Notes: generated by a model from the letters alone, not told the origin. A stretch of DNA of 64,000 bases from Artocarpus heterophyllus (GCA_025403435.1 CM046350.1:4065512-4129511); one strand, 5' to 3'; shown: positions 10,334-22,466, counted from the stretch's first letter. Program-made: numbers and translations.

Positions 10334-12090
10334 ATCACAAAGGAACGAGGAGAGCAGTCAAGTGTGATGTTTTAACCGATTTGCGTGAAGCGTGACGGAT
10401 TTCATGGGATTGCTTCATATTTTCTTGTTAATCATGGGTGAAGTAGAAATAGGAAATGGGTTTTCTCAGCTGAATGCTAGAATACTAAAATTCTTTTCTT
10501 CGCTTATTTAAAAGCGGGTACCAAATATGCAAATTGTGTACTCGAACGATTTTGGAAATTTTGCTCTCCAACTTTCTAGCTGACGTTTTCTTAACTTTGT
10601 TGGAATATTGATTAAGGGTATGATTTTTTCTCATCTTCAACTCTGGACAAGGTTAATGCATGATAAATTTGTTCTTATTACACTCGGCTTACTTAAACTG
10701 ATGTTATAGGCAAGGTGACGAAAATATATATTGCAGAGAAATGGCAAAGGTATGTGTACAGATACTCCTAAGAGACTTTAGTGTAACTGTGTGAACAGTA
10801 AGAGACTTTAGTATAACTGTGTAAACAGTATAAAGTTCACAGCAACGGCAAAAAACTGCTACTATAAGTGTCAAACTGCCTATAAAGATTTTAATTCTTT
10901 TCAGATTTGTCTTTGTAGTGTTCGTTTATTGGCGTTATTCGGCAGTTCTGTTCACTCATTCCAAGTAGTTCATTGAGAGCAAAGCCTAGTTGCTTGCTGC
11001 GTTGACACTCGTTAAGTGTTACAAGATTCTCGTGGAATTAAAAAGTTTAAAAAACGATAGGAAACGACACAACTTGAAGGCCAAACCATAGTAGAAACGA
11101 CATTGTGCACAAAAACGACGATATCTTTATAGAACGACGAGGAGTTGAAATCCTATTGTACCACAGCAACAGTAAACACATCAATTAGGAAATAGTAGGA
11201 CTTTCAAAACGACAACACGACATTGAAATGCGACAATAACTTTTTATGAGTGAAGAATAAGTTCCTCGCATAAAAAATTGAAGAAACGACATCGATTATA
11301 AAATGATATTACTTTAAACGCGACAGGCTGATAGAAAACTACAAAATAATTGAAAAAAAGAATAATAGCTGTATAAATAACAAGAAATTAAAATGACAAC
11401 ATCGCACCACAAAATATCTCATATCAACAGTAAAGCCAAGAAAAGTTTTAACGACGTCATAAAAAAAAGGAGATAACAACTGCTAAGTAAGATGGTAATA
11501 AATTAAACACTAGAATATTTTACTGCAAAAAGAAAAATGGGGGAAGAATATCAATGGGAAAACTCTAAAAATTCCCAGCTTAAAAAGCCACGACATTAAA
11601 AACGACAATAATTCTTTTCGTGGATAAATAATTGAAAAGGACAACACCGTACTGCAAAACGTTAGCAAACAACATCAGTTCAGATATGAAATGTATCAAA
11701 AACCACAACATAAATAAAATGACGGCAAATTAATGACGTCGTCATCCTTAAATTGGGCGACATCCTTAGAAAACAATAATTAATTAAAAAGGATTATCTC
11801 CTAGGCAAACGACTATAGACTAAAAACGACAACATACTAAAATAATGACATCTTTTTTTTTTTTTGAAGGAATAATGACGTCTTTTTTTTGCGGATAATA
11901 AATAATGGCATCTTATTGAAGAAACGACAATCGCTCAACATTTTAATTTGCCTTCGTCTCCTAATTAGCAATAGTCGTTTTTTTAAAAAATAAAAATAAA
12001 AATAAAAATAAAATACCGCCATGTTCGTGGTTCATCCATCATCGGAGAATGAAGCTCTTTTGCCCTAACTTAGCAAACTAGAGGACATCA
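10334..12090. other. Intergenic stretch with recurring ACGAC words
   Basis: After about 600 bases that include the 3' UTR of the CLMP1-like gene, a short direct repeat occurs at about 10765-10830 ('agagactttagt.taactgtgt.aacagta' twice). From about 11040 to 11960 the plus strand carries roughly fifteen ACGAC words, mostly as AAACGAC, at irregular spacing. No gene is seen. Poly(T) and A/T runs occur at 11850-12010. Confidence 0.5.
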
Positions 12091-12824
12091 ATGGCGTCTC
12101 TTCCACGGGAGATAATAGTCTAAATACTCGTCCAACTTCCGGTGAAGGATCCCCTGCGTTACAGGACTGTCTGCAAGGCGTGGTGTTCTCTAATCGACGG
12201 TCCTGATTTCATCAAGCTTCACGTCAAATACTCCACGAACCTCGGCCTCGTTCTCAGTGGCCGCGACGACTTCCACTGGCTTGACCTCACCACTCTCAAC
12301 TCGCCTGTTCGACTCAATCTCCCAATCGACAATGGAGGTGAGATCTTCCTAGTGGTCGGATGCTGTGATGGCTTGCTCGATCTGTTGAATCGCCGCGGAG
12401 ATGTGGCTCTCTTGAACCCATCCACTCGAAGGTATACGATTTTACCCGTTTCTAAGATCAATTGCCTGCTTGATTGCGACAATGATGATTGTCCTATTCA
12501 CTCAGTCGGACTGGGTTACGACCCTGTTAGGGACGACCATAAGCTTGAGGAAGGATTTTGCATACCATATGTTGAGATTTACAGTGTAAAGACCAATACT
12601 TGGAAGAGGATCAACAATTTCCCTAATAATTTCCTTTTTACTCGTTGTAAGAATGGGATACTTGCTTGTAATTCTTTACACATTGGCTGTCCCCGCAGGT
12701 CTTCTTAGATCGGATTGCGGAAGTGGTTTTCGCTTTTGACCTCGCCTCTGAAACTTACTACGAGGTGCCATTTCCAGGTATCATGGTTGATCAGGGCAGT
12801 TGGAATGAGAATTGGTGGAGTTAG
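12091..12824 (+). pseudogene. F-box/FBA protein pseudogene 2, 3'-truncated
   Basis: ATG at 12091 gives MASLPREIIV and then an in-frame stop (taa at about 12121) inside the F-box where the paralogues have Asn or Asp. The frame then stays open (VKDPLRYRTVCKAWCSLIDGPDFIKLH) through the FBA signatures LLNPSTRRYTILP and GLGYDPVRDDHKL. Near 12680 a one-base shift moves the sequence to another frame, where VVFAFDLASETYYEVPFPG can be read up to a stop at 12822-12824. The last third present in the paralogues (VDMWVMKEYG onward) is absent, replaced by unrelated AT-rich sequence starting 'gggtccgtttggtac', a typical TIR-element start. It lies about 1 kb upstream of the intact copy at 13800. Confidence 0.85.
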
Positions 12825-12839
12825 AAGGGTACCTTTTAA

Positions 12840-13690
12840 GTGTTTTTGGGTCCGTTTGGTACATGGATTCAAATTAGTGATTTAATTTAAGTTAGTGTGA
12901 TTTGAATTAGAATCTAAGTTAATGATTTGAATTGTTATTCAAATTGACGTTTGGATGTGCATTTAAGTTTTAATCTGAGTATGAAATAAAATTAGAATTT
13001 GTGTTTAGAGAGATAGCGAAGATAGTTTTTGATTTATTAATAAATTTAATAAAATCCTAATATTAATAATCTTATAAAATATGTAATATGGATATTGATT
13101 TATTACTCTCTTTATTAAGAATACAACGAAAAAAATCATCTCAATTGGATATTAAATGAAGAAGTTATGATTTTTTTTTCTTAAATATAAGAGAGAATTT
13201 TAATTTTTACTATAGTAAAGATATACCAGTATCAAAAGTTTAAGAGAGATAAGAACTCTAAAAATTTAGATTCTTGAGATCAAATGATTCAAATTTTGAG
13301 AGAAACAAACATATATCCGAAGGATTTTTGATACTCAAATCTAAATTTGTTTTTGTATTCTTTTTTATTTTTATAGTTTTAACTCATTTTCTCTTTTATT
13401 TATGGATGATATGATCATTTCAAAAGTCAAAATCAATTATCTATTAAAATAAAATATAATTTTACATCTTACAGTTAATATAAAAATATATATTTAATAA
13501 GATAAAATGAAGGTTTATTTATTTAAATTAAGTTAGAAAGATAAATTACCACTGTAATCGTCGAATTGTGCATCTTCCTTAATTCCCGTTGCGCGTCGTT
13601 TTGCTAATGTTAAGGTACGCGTTCAGCTCCTACGACAAGGGTTTTAACAGTAGAGGTCGCTAAAAGACAAGCAACATTCATACTCAGTTC
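12840..13690. other. AT-rich stretch, probable TIR-element remnant
   Basis: It begins with GGGTCCGTTTGG, the kind of end seen in the window's MITEs, and replaces the missing 3' end of F-box pseudogene 2. I could not define a matching right end. From about 13560 it becomes the promoter region of the F-box gene at 13800. Confidence 0.35.
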
Positions 13691-13699
13691 ATTGGAAGA

Positions 13700-13712
13700 T
13701 ATATTATATAAG
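13700..13712 (+). promoter_or_regulatory. TATA-box candidate of F-box gene 3
   Basis: TATATTATATAAG lies about 90-100 bases upstream of the ATG at 13800. The leader just before the ATG ('actgatcagacaac') is nearly identical to that of the copy at 26832, which supports both starts. Confidence 0.55.
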
Positions 13713-13799
13713 AAAAAAGTCCTTTCCCTTCATTTCATTTCGTGACTGTGAGGTGAGAAACTGAGAAGATACCCTAATCCCAAAACTGATCAGACAACG

Positions 13800-14972
13800 A
13801 TGGCAAGCCTTCCATGGGACATCGTCGTCAACATTCTCTGTCGACTACCTGTTAAGGATTTGCTGCGCTACAGGTGTGTGTCCAAACAATGGTGCTTGCT
13901 AATAGACGGCCATGATTTCATCAAGATGCATCTCAAGATCTCCATGGAAACCCGCTCCAATTTTGGCATCGTGATCAGTGGCCGTGACCTCTACTGGGTC
14001 CCACTTGACGTCCTCGATTCGGCCGTGAAACTCCACCCTCCGATCGGACGACAAGGCGACGGCACAGCACTCTTGGGCTCTTGCCATGGATTGTTGGCTC
14101 TGTTGAGCATCAACGGTGATGTGGCTCTCTGGAACCCATCAACTAGAAGGTACAGAAAGTTACCCATTTCTGGTATTGAGTTCCCTGCTGGGATTTTATA
14201 TTATGTCCAGTTTATTGTTTACGGATTTGGGTATGATCCCATTAGCGATGACTATAAGTTGGTCAGAATTGTACAGTTTTTAGAGTACGAGACTGAAAAT
14301 TCTTTTCGTTCCGAGGTTAAGGTTTATAGTGCAAAATCTAATACTTGGAAGAGGATTAAGGACTTTCCTCATTACTTACTTTACCCTCATTGTTTTGGAT
14401 TTGGGGTTCTTGTCAATAATGCTTTGCACTGGGTGGCGTCATCTGATGTTTCAAACTTTGTTGTTGCACTTGATCTTGTGACCGAGGAGTACCGCGAGGT
14501 ACCACTGCCTGATTTTAAGGGTGTAGAGTTTCGCCTTAATGTGGAGGTTTTGGATGGGTCTCTTTGCTTGATTTGTAACTTTATCTCGAAGAACAAAACA
14601 TGGGATAGAGTGTCGTCCTTTGTTGATATGTGGGTGATGAAGGAATATGGAGATAAAGAGTCTTGGACTAAGCTTTGTACTGTGGTGCCGGATGTGAGTG
14701 ACTCTTTCTGTTATGTGTACCCTGTTGCCTGCTTGGAAAGTGTTAATCAAGTTCTCATGAATAAGAACGGTGAGCAGTTTATATCCTATGATCTAAAAAA
14801 TGAAGAGTATAAGGATGGAGGGATTTCTGGTGCTCCTAGAGATATGGCAACAAAATTATGTGTGGAAAGTCTTGTTGGACTTGATGATAATGATGGACCA
14901 TTTGGTTGGAACCAAGGAGAGGAAGATAGGAAGATGATGATGATGAAGAAGAATCATCAAAAGCAGAGGTAA
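13800..14972 (+). CDS. F-box/FBA (CPR1/CPR30-like) protein, intact copy
   Basis: An intact frame of 390 residues. Residues 1-45 form the F-box (MASLPWDIVVNILCRLPVKDLLRYRCVSKQWCLLIDG), which binds SKP1 in SCF E3 ligases. The rest is an FBA-type substrate-recognition region with WNPSTRRYRKLP, YGFGYDPISDDYKLVR, VKVYSAKSNTWK, NALHWVAS, VALDLVTEEYREVPLP and VDMWVMKEYG. The C-terminus is Lys/Met-rich (MMMMKKNHQKQR). The family includes CPR1, which targets NLR immune receptors for degradation in Arabidopsis; the target of this copy cannot be read from sequence. The start matches that of the copies at 12091 and 26832. The stop codon overlaps a good splice donor (AG|GTAATATG), so a spliced form could end differently. 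Confidence 0.9.
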   Translation: MASLPWDIVVNILCRLPVKDLLRYRCVSKQWCLLIDGHDFIKMHLKISMETRSNFGIVISGRDLYWVPLDVLDSAVKLHPPIGRQGDGTALLGSCHGLLALLSINGDVALWNPSTRRYRKLPISGIEFPAGILYYVQFIVYGFGYDPISDDYKLVRIVQFLEYETENSFRSEVKVYSAKSNTWKRIKDFPHYLLYPHCFGFGVLVNNALHWVASSDVSNFVVALDLVTEEYREVPLPDFKGVEFRLNVEVLDGSLCLICNFISKNKTWDRVSSFVDMWVMKEYGDKESWTKLCTVVPDVSDSFCYVYPVACLESVNQVLMNKNGEQFISYDLKNEEYKDGGISGAPRDMATKLCVESLVGLDDNDGPFGWNQGEEDRKMMMMKKNHQKQR

Positions 14973-15152
14973 TATGTGTACTTTTGTAATTTTCCAAAAA
15001 GCATTGTTTTTAGAGGTTTGATTTGTCAAAAGGTGTGTAATTTTCTATGAATTTTAATATACATGTTCAGGTTAGTCATTTTTTAAATTATAGTTGCAAT
15101 AATGATGTCAAGTAGCCTACTTATCTATATTGCTTCTTCTGGTTTCTTTCAG
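14969..15152 (+). other. Candidate intron overlapping the stop codon / 3' UTR of F-box gene 3
   Basis: The donor GTAATATG (14969) overlaps the TAA stop (14970-14972), and the acceptor TTTCTTTCAG ends at 15152. The same 'gcagaggtaat' donor context follows the stops of the copies at 26832 and 30244, suggesting an ancestral 3' intron. If spliced, this frame gains six residues (LMLEKV) and ends at 15174. Confidence 0.5.
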
Positions 15153-15179
15153 GTTGATGCTGGAAAAAGTTTAGCGAGG

Positions 15180-16969
15180 ACTAACCAGAAATAGCATTCT
15201 GACTACGGAAAGCAAAAAAGGGGTTTTGTAAATGTCTCATGAGGTAAATGGAACTTTACTAATATCTTTTTTAGAACTGGAGTATCCTTTTTCTCAGTAT
15301 TTGGTCTTTAGAGGATCATGTTTTCAATGTTCATATTACTCCTGAACTGCATGGAAAAGAAAATTTGGGTGGTTTTGTTGTAACTGTTTTAAATGAAATG
15401 ATATGTAAATATATGCACATGAGTTGCCTCATGGCCCCATGATCTCCAAAGCTTTATTTATATGCCGATTACTGAGGCCTCTGCTCTCCTTTAGTGATTA
15501 CAAAGAGGCATCTTAATCAGGAGAGCCAAATTGGAAAAGCTAGTCCAATTCAAACGGGCCTTTGTTTTTTTTCAGGCAATAATCCTGGAGGGTTTTGTCT
15601 GGGTTTAGCTGATCTACTGATGTAGTAGGCTTGTGAAGAACCAGAAGAAAAATGATAAAAGAAAAAAATTAGTTTATTTGGGGAATCACATAAACAATAT
15701 AACTGAGTCTTTTGATGCCTGATTGCATGACAAGTTTGAAATGGGGATTGCTTTGGTTGATTAATTCCATACTTATCTTTTAGGTTTTGTAAAGGATATG
15801 GTGCAAATTTTGGAAGTGATCTTTAACATTTATTTTGCTAATTTCGGATTTCTTTTTTTTTTTTAAGGATTTTGTGCTTCCTAATTTCATGTCTCGGATC
15901 GTTAATTTTTAATAAGTCTTCATTAAGCAGAAAACCTGTTTTCTTTTCAACGTTTGCGAACCTCTAATTGTTTGTCTTAGGCCTCTGGGGCAACAGCCTC
16001 AAGTTTACACATATGATTTTAGATATTTTAAAGTAAAATAAAATTATATGCATTTTTTAAAGTATACACTAATAATTAGACATTTATGTCATTAATATCT
16101 CTCTCTCTATCTTTTTTGAATTTTTCTTCTCTTTATTGCATGAAAATTTGGCCATGATGAGTATACACACAATATTGTCTTGATCAATTCCTAGCCCTTG
16201 CATCGTCATCCAATAAATTTTATCATTCCATTTTCTTTGATTCATCATCATTCACTTTGTATGGCGTAGATTTCATCACACAATATCAATCATGTCTTAA
16301 AATTCCTATACTAATTAAATTGATATCGAGAAGTCAATCTAATTTTAACTTGTCTTGGCATGATTTCCTTTTTATAGCATGATTTAGTTCATTTATATTG
16401 TACATAAGTCACTTGGTTTTCAGGAAATTACCAAATTATCCTTTGTTCAGGCTATGGACTAAATTAGCCTGAACTAAATTAAATCTTAGGACCTATAATT
16501 TTTATCTTACGATCATACGTGAAATTAATCACTTTAGGCGTGATCATGAGGTTGCATGAAAAATTACTAGAATTTCTAATGATTTCCATAGTTTCAGAAT
16601 TTTTCATGATGTTTCATGATTTGAAATTTGAGATCCATCATGTATATTCAAACATAAAATATATTTTTGTCGTAAAAAAACATTCATAATTTCATGGACT
16701 TGACATATAAATAATTTCATGGACTTCAAAAATATGAGATCATCTGGAAATCGTAATTTACTTTATGAATTTCCCAAACACTCCGATCTCATTCTAACTG
16801 CATAACAATAAAAAATTCCATTAGTTTTCAAAATGTGGATTAATATGGAAATTCATAATTTAAATTGGGATTAAATCACAATTTCGACTTACAAATTTCA
16901 TGGAACTTACACGAGATCCACCGCATCAACTCTTTTCATTTGCATTACAAAAAAAAAAAAAACTTTTGC
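15180..16969. other. Downstream flank of F-box gene 3 and AT-rich intergenic DNA
   Basis: No further gene. The block 15500-15640 ('aagctagtccaattcaaacgggcc', 'gggtttagctgat') is repeated downstream of F-box gene 5 (32240-32345) and, without a gene, at about 23340-23450. From 16000 to 16960 I see only AT-rich unique-looking sequence. Confidence 0.5.
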
Positions 16970-17252
16970 TTGGCCGGCGGGCTGTAAGTTCGGCCCGTCG
17001 AATTGACCTGTCACAGGCACCTCTCCTTTCCGACCCTCGTGCTGAGTGGGGGGAGGGTCACTATAAGTTTTGATATCAGAGCGGAACGATTCTCGAGGAA
17101 TTTTAGTATGTCATGGGGCCAGTCAATAAGTATTATGATATTTTATGAGTCTTTAGGATCAACTCTTGAATTGGTGATGTTAGATTTGCTAAGTTTTAAG
17201 GTTTTAGAATAGCTAAATTTTGGGGACGAAATTTTTATAAGAATGAGAGAAT
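16970..17252 (+). mobile_element. Relic of an LTR retrotransposon: PBS-like and PPT-like sites with a tiny interior
   Basis: TGATATCAGAGC at 17071-17082 resembles the tRNA-iMet primer binding site (consensus TGGTATCAGAGC). After only about 170 bases comes 'ggggacgaaattttt', then a purine-rich stretch, directly followed at 17253 by TGTAACACCCC, a standard start of plant Ty3/gypsy LTRs. The GC-rich part before 17060 would be the tail of a 5' LTR. No coding sequence is present, so this is a deleted or non-autonomous element. Confidence 0.5.
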
Positions 17253-19660
17253 TGTAACACCCCAAATTCTAAACTAATGGCCTAAATGAGATTATATGAA
17301 CAGGTTAAATTTTACTTTATTTTTTTTTACCTATTATCTATATTAGAGTATTTATGTCCTAATAGGATTATGTAATCTCAATTATTAAATTGTTACGACT
17401 TAGTTACATTATCTTGTTTAATCCCACTAATGAATGTAATTATATGTGTTAACTAATGTTGCCGTGTGTTGTATAAAAGAAAGAACTATATGTAAGTGTG
17501 TTATATATAAATACGCACACATGCATGTCTCCACTAACAAAAATTGTTCATATACTTTAATATTTATATATGTTATATAATATATGATGCACAAGTAAGT
17601 TGTATATTGGATATTGTACTAGTTGTTATATTGGATATGGTGAATTTGGCATTTTATAATTATATGTATATATTGTGCAAGTTTCTAAAGTTGCCGTGTA
17701 AGGATTAGAATGTGTGATTAGTTATTTTTTTGTATAGAATGTTTGAATTAATTAATGCTTACTGACGTATATCTCCACTAAGCGTTATCTATTATTTATT
17801 TATTATAATATATTTACACATCCATCATTTTGTGCTCTATATATATATATATATATATATTACATATGTGTGTATATGTGTGTGAAGGGCATAGGTTGTC
17901 GTGTAGTATTTACAACAAGATTATTATTATGTCTTATACACTTAATGCTTTATGCATTATTTATGTATATGTATACTATTTAATACACTTAGTGCACTTA
18001 TTGCATCTTTTTTATATTAATTAGATATTATAGCATATTATATAGTGTCTACTTTAAAATGGTTGCCGTGAATGCTTAATGATGGGCGATGTAGTGCATC
18101 AAGCACTTAGATGGATAATGGTGAATTACATTGTTATTGTTTACCACTCCTCTTTGTTTTATTCATCTTAGTGGAGCCAAGCAACTATTTTAATAAGTTA
18201 GTGGAAAAAAACTAACTTGGTATTAGTTTATGTTAAAATATTATATTATGTTTGTTTTAAACTTTCATGATGTGTGTCGGGTAAGTGCATTTGATTAAGT
18301 GTAATATATATTGTGGTATATATATATGATATATTAGTTTAATTGTCCACTCATATTAATCAAGTTTTTACCTATTCACCACAAGTTAATTGTTTTAATG
18401 AGTTAGTGGATATTGTCTAATGTGGCACCACTACCTATGTTATATGTTGGTTGATGAAGTATATGTGCAAGAATCTTAATGTGGTTGCCGTGGATAACTT
18501 TGATATGTATGTTTTATGTGGTACTTCGGTAGGCCGAAGTTTCCATATTCGGCAGGCCGATCATTCATGATCAGCAAGCCAAAAGCTACGAACGAGCAAC
18601 TAATAGACCATGTAAAAAAAAGATGGAAATATTGACCATAATGATGTGTTGTATGATTTTGTTTTATTAGCCCACTATAACCTATTTTCTTTATTTCATG
18701 TGAGAATAAGATTCCTTGTCTTAATAATGTCTAGAGTTGATGATGATGTCTATTTCAATTATGACTATTTACTTAAGTTTGTAGGACATGAAATTTGGAA
18801 TACAATGGTTTGTCTAATAAAGGGATCCGGAGTAGACTTTTATGATCATGTCATCTTTTCTTTATATTAATGAGATGTTATTATATATTATATATGTAAG
18901 TATGGTTTTCATGTAAAGAAAGAGAGAATATCTATTTAGTATTGTTTATGATTAGTGGAGTGTGACTAATCTTAAAATAATGCCTTATGTTTTATGTAAA
19001 TAATTTATATGTATGTTTGTCATAAGTTGCCATGCATGTGTAATTATGTGTGTACTGCTGTTAGTACTTAGTGGATAAGTAATATTATATTATGGTATAT
19101 TATAATATGTTATGTATTGGTTTGATGAATGAAGTGGATAACAAATCTTTAGGTTACCGTGTATGCTTTGAAAAGAGAAATTAGTGCATTGAATACTTAT
19201 AAGGTTAATAATGAATGACATGATTAATGTTTTCTACTCACCTTTGTTTATTTATCCATTAAACTTATTGAGATTGATGAAAGTCTTAGCAGGACTTTCT
19301 TTTCTTCAGTTGGTGTCAGTAATTGAAAGAGTAAGAGTGATGTGATAAGTTTCTTATCTACATAGTAGGGTATGTCATTTTTTCAACTAGCTTTATAGTG
19401 TAATCATAGCATCCTATTATTATTCATTATCATCAAATTGTATTATTTGAAAAAACAACCTATAATTGGTCAAGATATCATCATCATGTCTCCCATTTAT
19501 TCATTGACTATTTCTCATATTTTTTTCTACCTTTCACGGATATACTTCATCTTGACATAACATTTGTAATATATTAGTTATTATTCCCTCATCCTATCAT
19601 TTTCTTATCCTGACCCAAATTACTCTCTTCCTGCACATCTCTCTCAATTCTTTTAACCCA
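17253..19660 (+). repeat. Left arm of a large inverted repeat
   Basis: The sequence from TGTAACACCCC at 17253 to about 19660 reappears as its reverse complement at about 20180-22451, in the same order and with scattered differences. Examples: 'aggttaaattttactt' (17300) against 'aagtaaaatttaacct' (22395); 'gataagtttcttatct' (19345) against 'agataagaaacttatt' (20475). The arm holds seven copies of TTGCCGTG or close variants. No gene is seen; short frames are AT-rich noise. Confidence 0.85.
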
Positions 19661-20179
19661 TTTTGCTCCACGTTTTCTTCTTCTTCTCTTTCTTTATTTT
19701 GCTGTATAGAGTGGGAGTGAGAAAGTGAAAGAGATTAAGAGATTTTGATGATTATGTGAGACTTATGAAATGAGGGAATAGAACCGTGAGTAAGGAACGA
19801 AACAAAAAGAAGAAAAAGATTAAGGAAACTCAACATGTATAAAGAGATAGAGGAGACGTATGAATGCATGAAGAAAGGATAGAGAAGAGAAACATGAGAT
19901 TTTCAATAGATATTGTTTCCTTGGAATATGAAGAGTACTACTATGTGATGTAAAGAAAGAAAGGAAGATGATGTATAGAATATAAGATGTTCATGATTAA
20001 GAAATTTGTGCAAGTAAACCCTCCACTGCATCACTTGAACGGTAGTATATTTTAAATCATGTTTTCAAGTTTTGTATGTTGATATGATGAATATGTTTAA
20101 TGATTTTTTTTTAATGATTTTCATGAGTATGATGTGAACTTTCTTGTTGTCATGAATCAACCACGTGATTCATGTTTAT
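19661..20179. other. Spacer (loop) of the large inverted repeat
   Basis: About 520 bases of purine-rich unique sequence between the two arms, with no coding frame of note. Purine-rich runs such as 'gaaagtgaaagagattaagagatt' give it a composition unlike the arms. Confidence 0.7.
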
Positions 20180-22451
20180 AGAATTGAGAGAGAGATGTAA
20201 ACAAAGAGAGTAATTCGGGTGAGAATAAGAGAATGATGAGATGAGGGAATAATAATTAATATATTACAAGTGTTATGTCACGATGAAGTGCATCCGTAAG
20301 AGGTAGAGAAAAATAGGAGAAGTAGTTAATGAATAAGTAGAGGATATAATGATGATATCTTGACCAATCATAAGTTGCTTTTCCAAATAATATAATTTGA
20401 TGATAATGAATAATTGTAGGGTAATATGATTACATTATAAAGCTAGTAGAAAAAATGACATATCCTACTTTATAGATAAGAAACTTATTACATCACTCTT
20501 ACTCTCTCAATTACCGACACCCACAATGAGCTTAATGGATGAGTAAACAAAGGTGAGTAGAAAACATTAATCAGTCATTCATCATTAACCTTATAAGCGT
20601 TTAATGCACTAATTTCTCTCTTCAAAGCATACACGGTAACCTAAGGGTTTGTTGCCTACTTCATTCATCAAACCAATACATAACATTTTATAAAATACCA
20701 TAATATAGTATTACTTATCCTCTAAGTGCTAAGAGCATTGCACACACAAATAATAAAACATATACAGCAACTCATGACAAACACACACATAAATTATTTA
20801 CATAAGATATGAGGTATTATTTTAATATTAGTCATATTACATTAATCATAAACAATACTAAATAGATATTCTCTTCTTTTTTTTATATGAAAACCATACT
20901 TACATAGATAACATATCATTAATATAAAGAAATAGTGATATGATTACAAAAGTCTACTCCGAATCCCTTTCTTAAACAAACCATGCATTGTATTCTAAAT
21001 TTCATGTCCCACAAACTTAAATAAATGCTCATAACGGAAATAAACTTCATCATCAACTCTAGACATCATTAAGACAAGGAATTCTATCCTCACATGGAAT
21101 AAATAAAATAGGTTGTAGTGGGCTAATAAGATAAAATAATACAACACATCATTGTGGTCAACAGTTTTCATCTTTTTTTGACATTGTCTACTGGTTGCCA
21201 GTTCGTAGCCTTCAGAACGTGTAAACTTTGGCCTACTGAAATACCAAATAAAACATAATATCCAAATTATCCACAGTAACTACATTGAGATTGTTGCCCA
21301 TATACTTCATCAATAAACATATAACATAGGTAATGGTGCTACATTAGACAATATCTACTGAGTAATTAAAACAATTACTTGTAGGTGAATAGGTAAAAAC
21401 TTAGTTAATATGAGTGAACAATTAAACTAATATATCATATATATACTACAACATATATTACACTTAATCAAGTGCACTTATCCGACACATATCATGAAAG
21501 TTTAAAACAAACATAATATAAACTTTAACATAAACTAATACCAAGTTAGTTTTTTCCCACTAACTTATTAAAATAGTTGCTTGTTTGTACCAAGATGAAT
21601 AAAATAAAGATGAGTAATAAACAATAATAATGTAATTCAACATTATACATCTAAATGCTCAATGCACTACACCACCCATCATTAAGCATTCACGGCAACC
21701 ATTCTAAATTAGTTATTCTCCTTTGCTTCAAGACATTATATAATATGCTATAATATTTAATTAATATAAAAAAGATACAAAAAGTGCACTAAGTGTATTA
21801 ACTGGTACACACATATACATGAGTAGTGCATAAATTATTAATTGTAAAAGACATAATAATAATCTTGTTGTTAATACTACACGGCAACCTATGCCCTTCA
21901 CAGATACACCCATATAATTTATATATATATAGAACAAAATGATGGATGTATAAATATATTATAAATAATGCTTAGTGGAGATTAATTCAAACATTCTATA
22001 CATATTACTAATCACACATTTTAATCCTTATACGACAACTTTAGAAACTTACACAATACATGTAATTATACAATACCAAATTCACCATATCTAATATAGC
22101 AACTAGTACAATATCTAATATACAACTTACTTGTATATCATACACTATATAACATACATAAATGTTGAAGTGTATGAACAATTCTTGTCAGTGGAGACGT
22201 GCATGTGTATATATATAATACACTTACATATAGTTCTTTCATTCATGCAACATACGGCAATATTAGTTAGCACATATATAATTATATGCATTGGTGGGAT
22301 TAAACAAGATAATGTAACTAAATGGTAAAATATAATAATTGAGATAACATAACATAAATACTCTAATATACATAATAGGTTAAAAAAAATTAAAGTAAAA
22401 TTTAACCTATTCAGATAATCCCATCTAGGCCACTAATTTAAAATTTAGGGG
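20180..22451 (-). repeat. Right arm of the large inverted repeat
   Basis: Reverse complement of 17253-19660, starting at 'gaattgagagagag' (20181) and ending near 'aaatttagggg' (22451). The outer end is a degenerate match to the left end (CCCC-AAATT-TAAA-TA-TGG in both). The TTGCCGTG motif appears here as CACGGCAA and variants. The two arms have diverged by many point changes and small indels, so the duplication is not recent. Confidence 0.85.
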
Positions 22452-22466
22452 CTTTAATTGAGCTCT

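Noticed and set aside
9769..10338. 189-residue minus-strand frame
   Set aside because: Antisense shadow of the C-terminal part of the CLMP1-like gene; no recognisable motif.
17830..18870. Open frames in the left arm of the inverted repeat
   Set aside because: AT-rich composition, no motifs, and the mirrored arm does not preserve the frames.
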